In this document: positions 8,885-13,784 of the stretch, piece by piece | Layout of the letters: every line of letters begins with the position of its first letter | Numbering within the stretch: position 1 is the first letter of the stretch | Source of the DNA: Cochliopodium minus | Lineage: Eukaryota; Discosea; Himatismenida; Cochliopodiidae | NCBI GenBank assembly: GCA_024220525.1 | Contig: JAMYWO010000071.1 | Location: forward strand, 113,348 to 127,131 | DNA: 13,784 nucleotides | Reading direction: 5' to 3' | Notes under the pieces: generated by a model | What the model saw: the letters and a program-made list of their open reading frames with translations, nothing else | Told to the model about the DNA's origin: nothing | The model's database searches: none | Made by a program: the position numbers and the translations under genes

Positions 8885-9117
8885 CTCTTTTTTTTTTATA
8901 AGATTAGTATTTCTTTGTTGGTATATTGAGTTCTCAAGATCTAGTGGTGAACTCCACAAGTAATTGCATATTGTTATCAATTAGCAATCAAACATTCTCA
9001 AATATTTTGATAAATTTTAACTAATATCTCTTTTTATTTATTTTTTATTGAAGATGATACACAAACATAAAGCCATATAAGATTTAATTTTGTTTCAATT
9101 AGAAAATTGTTTATTTA
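8885..9117 (-). promoter_or_regulatory. Spacer between the beta-6 proteasome gene and the E2 gene
   Basis: 233 bp of AT-rich sequence holding the 3' flank of the proteasome gene and the presumed promoter of the E2 gene. An in-frame extension upstream of the E2 ATG exists for 32 codons but contains no ATG, so it is treated as 5' UTR. Confidence 0.35.
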
Positions 9118-10087
9118 TTAATCTTCTTTCAATTCGAATTTGATGAGTTCAACACCATTCTCATCAATGCGGCAAATATCAACAAAATCACCAGTATAGA
9201 TATCTCTCTCACCAGCAGAGGTGAAAGCATCCTTCAAAAGCTCAATGGCCTCCTCAGGAGTGAATTCCTTGGTGCTAGGAAGAAGCTGGTTCTTTTTGCC
9301 CACCTGATTATCCATCAAAGGGATCATAAGTTGTTGACCAGTACCACTAGCACTGTATTTAACCTTCTCAAAGGATCCAACAGCATCATAGGAATAGACT
9401 ACTCCTTCTCCAGTCTCATCTATACCTGCCAATACGTTGAATGTATAGTATGGGAAGAATCTGCGGCCGTAGAGGGTGTTTCCTAGGAGTTGGGCGATCG
9501 AGGCGGTTGGCATTTGCTTTCTGTGTTCGAATTCGTATTGTCTCAATCTGAAATTCAATACTTTTTGTAATTGTTTGATATCACTTTGCATTCCTGAACT
9601 TGCAAGTACACATTTATCGGTTCTATTTTATAAAGAATAAAATAAATGAATATTTTGTTTTATATTTTGAAATGAGAAGGATTTTATAGTGGTAGATTGT
9701 TCAATTTAATTTCATATCTTATTTAAAAAGCTGATATGTTTCCATAACTTCATTTGTTTAATTTTTTTCACTATATTATTTTATATTTGAGAATATTTGT
9801 TTCATGTTCTTACAATTTGATTACTTTTGATTTATTTCTTGTCATAATAGAATATCCCTGACTCATTCTTGTATCTGATGCTACAATTGCAAAATTTTTT
9901 CCAGCAACTCCAATACAAGTACTATTTGAAAAATTAATGAATATTTGTTTTCATATATCCCTTTAATATTGATAAATATTTTGATGTACCCTCCATTATT
10001 AGTATATGGACTAAATGCTACTTGTTTAATATTTTCACTTGGTAAAGTAGTTGGCAATGAATGTAAATTTAAAGGATTCTCTTGCAT
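9118..10087 (-). CDS. PSMB1: 20S proteasome subunit beta type-1 (beta-6)
   Basis: Structural beta subunit of the 20S proteasome core, 236 aa, close to the human length of 241. Exons in transcript order: 10087-9990, 9921-9814, 9622-9118; introns of 68 and 191 nt. After a short propeptide, AFSPYTNNGGT (24-34) matches the family's SPYxxNGGT. It is followed by FAIVASDTR (44-52), VIKLTDKCVLASSG, LYGRRFFPYY, YSYDAVGSFE, LMDNQVGKKN and SAGERDIYTGD, all diagnostic of beta-6 (yeast Pre7). Thr34 sits at the Thr1 position, but beta-6 is non-proteolytic in known eukaryotes and this sequence has Arg where active subunits keep the catalytic Lys. The ATG at 10087 was preferred over one 27 nt upstream, because the latter adds only Lys-rich codons from a poly-A run. 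The 3' exon is the most GC-rich of the minus-strand genes, as expected for a highly expressed gene. Confidence 0.95.
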
Positions 10088-10607
10088 TTTTTTTTTTTTT
10101 TGTTTTTTAAACAAGACAACAAAATTTTTATAAATTCTTTCCTCTTTTGATCGAAATAATTTGAAACAAAAAAATATTAGCTATCAAAACAAAATCAAGA
10201 CAATGATATTGAAATATGTGAAAAAATTAGATTCAAATTTATAATCATACTTTGTGGAATTGAACAAATCTTGTTATTGAGAAAACATTCATTGAATAAT
10301 TTAAGGCAATAGTTCGAAATATCCTATCAATACCTAATATTTGATTGCAAAAAATTCAAATATTCTTAGGTTAAGATAATTATTCAAAAAATGTCCGATA
10401 TAATTCGTTATTAGAATGTATATTAAGGAGATATAGTTGATAAATTTGAATATAAGATTGATCATTGAAAGAAGGAACAGGATTTTTTTTTTTTATAAAT
10501 TTCAGTTATTAAAATCTCTTTTGAAAATAAAAAAAATTTAGAAAGGATTTTATAGAAGCCAAGAAATTAAATAGAAAGGGAAAAGATTTAAATCCTTCAA
10601 TATTGAA
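10088..10607. promoter_or_regulatory. Divergent intergenic region with presumed bidirectional promoters
   Basis: 520 bp between the beta-6 proteasome gene (minus) and the coiled-coil gene (plus). It is AT-rich, has T runs at 10088-10100 and 10483-10494, and contains no supportable gene or RNA. I looked for proteasome-control type elements (for example GGTGGCAAA) near the beta-6 start and saw none. Confidence 0.35.
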
Positions 10608-13600
10608 ATGATGAATGAATCTAATGATACATTAAGAATAAAGAGGAGATTAAAAGAGAATTGGAAGCAATCGTGGAATAGATTGCCTTTATCTGAACTA
10701 TGTGATAATAATGAAGTGAACAATCTGATGGGATTGAGCGAGAACGATCAAAAAAAGAAGATATTGAATGATTTTCTTCTACAACAGAAAGATAGTAAAA
10801 CAATTGGATATAAAAACAAATTTCACCTATCTTCCACTTTAAAATAATCATCTTTAAAATAAATTTTTTTATTCAGTTTTGAACTTATACGAAATAAATA
10901 CTTCCTATTATTGATTAAAAACAATATCTTTTTAACGTTCATAACACTCATTTATTCAAAATTTCACATAAAAGATACAATAGATGAATTAAATTTGTTC
11001 ATTGAAGAGAGGGAGAAAGATATCAAGCAAGCAGTCAAACTTGGACAGGAATTACTCCAAAAAAACAAGAAATTGCAACTAAAGATAGAAGAGAGGGATT
11101 CTAAATTGGATGAATTATCTCAGCTATCAAACAGATATAATGAATTAAATGATAAATTGCATCTAAAGAATCAAGAAAACGAATTATTGATAGAGGCAAG
11201 AAAATATTCAATCTTTTTATTTTTAAACCGTTATTTTATATTATATCACATACATCAATTTCTTATCAGCTACTTCCTATGATACTAAATTCTCATCCAA
11301 TAATAATTTATGGTACGAATAAATACTCCAAATTCATATCCCATTTTTTTTATGGCGCGGAAATATTAATGATGATCTTAAGATTATAATTTTATCTTTG
11401 AATTTATTTTTAAATCCATTGAATACAAACCTTAATAATCAATCATTCTTTTATTTTAATTATTGAAATTGAATTTCACAATTCACATCATATTGATATA
11501 GATGAAAACATCAAAGGGAATTTTGAATTTAAAAAATAAATTAAAAATTTAAAAAAAATAGTTTCAACCATCTTTAAATCAATTCATTTCTTCGTTTATT
11601 GATCCTTTACTTTTTTTTTTTTAAATTTTTTTCTTTTTAAAGAGAGTTGAAAAAGCAAAAGTAACACTGAAAGACTACGAAATAAAAATGTACCAACTGG
11701 ATGAGAACGCCATCAAATTGGAAGAGAAAATCGAGTCTCAAAAGAAGGAAATCAACAACCTCATCAAAGAGAAGAGCAAGCACATCCAGATGCTTCAAGA
11801 TTTCGAACAGGTCAAACAAAAAGTCTTGATTTTAGAAAAGGAAAACAACATTTTGAATGAAAAGCTCAAAAAGGAAATCAGTATAATTTTTTAATTTATT
11901 TGTTTATATTTTTTATTTTTTGTTTTCATTTTTATTTTATTTTCTGATTTATTATTATTTTTTATTTTTATTTTTCATTTTTATTTTTACCTTTTAATAT
12001 TTATTTATTTTTTCAATATTTTTTTATTTTTTATTTTTTGATTTTTTTTTATTTTTACCTTTTAATATCTTAATTTTTTTTATTTTCTGATTTATTATTA
12101 TTTTTTTATTTTTATTTTTCCAGTTTTTTTTATTTAATTTTTTATTTTTTATTTTTTATTTTTTATTTTTTATTTTTTATTTTTTATTTTTTATTTTTTA
12201 TTTTTTATNCTTGTTCCCAAGCATACGACACAATCAAATGGAGCAAAACCTTCTCCGACTTCAAATATCAGCCTCCTCAAAACCCCCGAGTTTTCTCTTC
12301 CTAAAAAATCTTCTTCCATAAAAAAAACAATTCCGTAGTTTATTTTTATTTCCATATTTTTTAGTTGAATATTTTTATATTATTTTATTTAATATTTAAA
12401 AAAAAAATTTAACATTATTTTAACTTTAAAATACTTATTTTTTTCATAACTTTAATTTGTAAATCTTTTTTTTTGTTTTAAAATTTTTATTTTACTTTTT
12501 ATTTTTTATGATTTAATTTTTTTTTTATATATTTATTCATTTACCATGAAATTTTTATTTTTTATTATTTATTTTTTTTATCTTTATATTTTTTAAGGCT
12601 CAAATATGTAGAAAACATCAAAACATCCCATGTTTACAAATTCGAAATTTTAATATCAAAACTTCTCGTCAAAATCATCAAAAACGAAAATCTGTTCAAA
12701 CGAGGCTACATCTCAGTAAAAATCAAAGACGCCTTCGTCACACACAACACAGAAATAATTCTCCTCACAAAGAAAGAATTGAAGGCAGGAAACAACTCTT
12801 TTCTTCCCTTCCCTATCAACTTTGCGGACATTTCTCCTTCTTTTCCTTTCCTTTCTTCTGTTTTCCTTTTTGAACTTTATCAGTATGTCAATCCTGATTT
12901 GGTTCTGATCTTCTCATTGGTTCTTCTAGTGTAAAAAAAAATTTAAAAAACTATTTTTATTTTATTTATTTTATTTTTATTTTTATTTTTATTTTTATTA
13001 TCTTATTTAAATTTTATTTTTATTTTTTATTTTTGATTATTATTTTTATTTTTATTTTTTTTTATTTTTATTTTTTATTTTTATTTTCATTTACATTTTA
13101 CAACATTTTTTTTATTTTTATTTTTTATTTTTTATTTTTCATTTTTTTAGGTCAATTTTTCAGAATTTTTCGACAAAGAAGTAGAACTGAATCTCTACAA
13201 CCTCCAACAAGTGGCAGTGATAAAAATAAAACCACTCATTGAACCTCTCATTCCCTTTCTCGAAACAGGAAACAATCTCAACAATAAAAATAAAGAAAAT
13301 AATGAAAATAAAAATTACAATTTTATAAATAATAACAATAATTTTATAAATGATAACAATATTATTTATAATGAAATAAGTAATGGCAATATTGGAAATA
13401 GTGTTGAAAAAATTAAAATAATGGAGAAAACAGAAGAACCTATTTTGGTTGATTGTTTTTCTCCTCAAAATGAAAAGAAAAGTGAAATTAATTCCAATCT
13501 GAAGATCAATGAAAACAACAACCTTCTCCTCAAAACTAACAATAATAACAATAAATTAACAATAACAATATCAATGTTAATAACAATATAACAGTAATCT

Positions 13601-13784
13601 TAACAACAGTAGCAGTAAAATCAGCCCTCGTTTTAATGGAACCATCATTCTCTCCGTCTCGATTTCTATCTTCCCAAAAAGACCATCAAAAAAACTCTTC
13701 GAACATTTCCCATAAAAACCCTTTGAAGAACAAGGATCTCAAAGATACCAATGTCCTTCTTTTGGATGGCTTGGATGGATCTGT
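10608..13784 (+). CDS. Coiled-coil protein with CC1-box-like motif and C2-like domain (partial at right edge)
   Basis: Likely cytoskeletal adaptor. Exons: 10608-10794, 10975-11195, 11643-11880, 12222-12334, 12598-12928, and 13151 onward. Exon 2 has EREKDIKQAVKLGQELLQKN (74-93), resembling the CC1 box of BICD/TRAK/Spindly-type dynein adaptors (D-x3-AA-x2-G-x2-L). Heptad coiled coil runs through exons 2-3. Exon 4 is Ser/Pro/Lys-rich linker. Exons 5-6 encode beta-rich sequence (YKFEILISKLLVK, ...FLFELYQYVNPDLVL) like a C2 domain, then an Asn-rich tract from ~13260. A further strand-like NGTIILSVSISIFPK (~13635-13680) may begin a second C2. Problems: exon 3 ends in phase 1 but exon 4 needs phase 0, next to the n at 12209, and the frame shifts again in the Asn repeat near 13560. 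Intron 2 appears to use a GC donor. Coiled coil plus C2s also recalls RPGRIP1-type ciliary proteins. Confidence 0.55.
11196..11642 (+). other. 447-nt intron with a GC-AG boundary
   Basis: The coiled-coil frame leaves heptad-like sequence after GAG at 11195 and there is no GT nearby; GCAAGA fits the GC-donor consensus. The acceptor TTTTTAAAG at 11642 restores phase 0 and coiled coil (RVEKAKVTLKDYE). The interior is AT-rich, apart from a GC word (GGCGCGG, ~11354-11360) that is conspicuous in this genome. No other gene is seen. The alternative is a boundary between two genes. Confidence 0.5.
11881..12221 (+). repeat. T-rich repeat-filled intron with internal duplications and an ambiguous base
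   Basis: Made almost wholly of T with A. Two duplications are visible: a ~41-bp block (TTTTATTTTCTGATTTATTA...) at about 11936-11976 and 12080-12120, and ATTTTTACCTTTTAATAT at 11983-12000 and 12051-12068. From ~12138 to 12208 runs a period-7 array of ATTTTTT, about ten units, ending at the n (12209). It is very likely a slippage-prone satellite whose true length is unresolved. Confidence 0.7.
12335..12597 (+). other. 263-nt AT-rich intron between linker and C2-like exons
   Basis: Donor CC/GTAGTT and acceptor TTTTTTAAG. The split codon CC+G encodes Pro and leads directly into the C2-like exon (LKYVENIKTSHVYKFE), so the phases agree. The content is poly-T with A and no other open frame. Confidence 0.6.
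12929..13150 (+). repeat. Low-complexity intron with period-6 ATTTTT repeats
   Basis: 222 nt, almost only T and A, including a run of ATTTTT units around 12970-13000 and related imperfect units to 13148. GTGTAA at 12929 is preferred as donor because it keeps phase 0 into the next exon (VNFSEFFDKEVELN). The GT two bases later would bring a stop codon within 12 codons. Confidence 0.6.
13260..13600 (+). repeat. Asn-codon (AAT/AAC) low-complexity tract in coding sequence
   Basis: The exon beginning at 13151 runs into imperfect AAT/AAC repeats encoding Asn-rich sequence (NNLNNKNKENNENKN and similar). Near 13552-13590 the Asn reading continues only after a change of frame, and the original frame stops at 13589-13591. 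Such trinucleotide tracts are prone to slippage in the cell and during sequencing. Confidence 0.65.

Noticed and set aside
8723-8980. Extending the E2 protein N-terminally to include the upstream in-frame segment
   Set aside because: That segment has no ATG (it begins with TTG), whereas the ATG at 8884 gives MKKLKN..., matching the Ubc12 N-terminal docking peptide.
9945-10133. Plus-strand open frame opposite the first proteasome exon
   Set aside because: It is antisense to MQENPLNLHS...NNGG, which joins exactly to a beta-6 proteasome exon, and has no recognisable content.
10621-10851. Minus-strand frame opposite exon 1 of the coiled-coil gene
   Set aside because: The plus-strand exon splices in phase into the coiled coil; the minus-strand frame has no features of a protein family.
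13033-13242. Plus-strand frame rich in Phe/Ile/Tyr resembling membrane segments
   Set aside because: The hydrophobic part is translation of a TTTTTA-type intronic repeat; the adjoining exon is coding in a different frame.
13160-13468. Minus-strand frame rich in Ile/Phe near the right end
   Set aside because: It is the antisense of the AAT/AAC Asn tract; the repeat creates open frames on both strands.
1-13784. Mobile elements, CRISPR arrays, rRNA or bacterial operons
   Set aside because: No transposase or reverse-transcriptase motifs, no terminal repeats with target duplications, no spaced direct repeats, and spliceosomal introns exclude a bacterial source.

Overview
The window comes from a nuclear genome of an unidentified unicellular eukaryote. 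It is strongly AT-rich, and its genes are broken by many short GT-AG introns (mostly 46-70 nt, T-rich toward the acceptor). It uses the standard genetic code (TAA and TGA stops seen). It carries a 20S proteasome subunit, an F-box protein and a Ubc12-type E2. One ambiguous base (n at 12209) and frame breaks in low-complexity DNA suggest a draft assembly. I cannot name the lineage. Asn-rich tracts and AT bias recall several amoebozoan and other protist groups, but 11 introns in a 442-codon gene makes a dictyostelid-like genome less likely.

Layout: (1) 1-67, a small GC-richer fragment, perhaps the end of a neighbouring gene. (2) 561-2496 (+), a 12-exon gene for a GT-B glycosyltransferase of 442 aa, including micro-exons of 20 and 27 nt. 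(3) 2721-6592 (+), a 5-exon model for a 1129-aa NLR-like protein: an N-terminal helical/acidic region, a caspase-like (C14 p20) domain lacking both catalytic residues, a NACHT NTPase with Walker A and B, and C-terminal ankyrin-like repeats. (4) 6632-7701 (-), a 5-exon F-box/SPRY gene of 247 aa. (5) 7773-8884 (-), a 3-exon Ubc12/UBE2M-like E2 of 245 aa with serine at the catalytic cysteine position and a 54-aa C-terminal extension. (6) 9118-10087 (-), a 3-exon proteasome beta-6 (PSMB1/Pre7-type) subunit of 236 aa. (7) 10608 to the right edge (+), a coiled-coil gene with a CC1-box-like motif followed by C2-like sequence, with AT-repeat introns and an unresolved frame conflict near the n.

The three minus-strand genes all belong to ubiquitin/NEDD8-proteasome biology: a substrate receptor, a conjugating-enzyme relative and the protease core. 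They sit head-to-tail and converge on the NLR-like gene, with 39 bp between the two stop codons. The most novel element is the pseudo-caspase-NACHT-ankyrin protein. Its architecture is that of a STAND/NLR signalling switch with a dead protease as effector or adaptor. The Cys-to-Ser E2 is a second apparently catalytically altered enzyme in the same window.

All gene models were spliced by eye from reading frame, GT/AG (once GC/AG) sites and family motifs. None has transcript support here.
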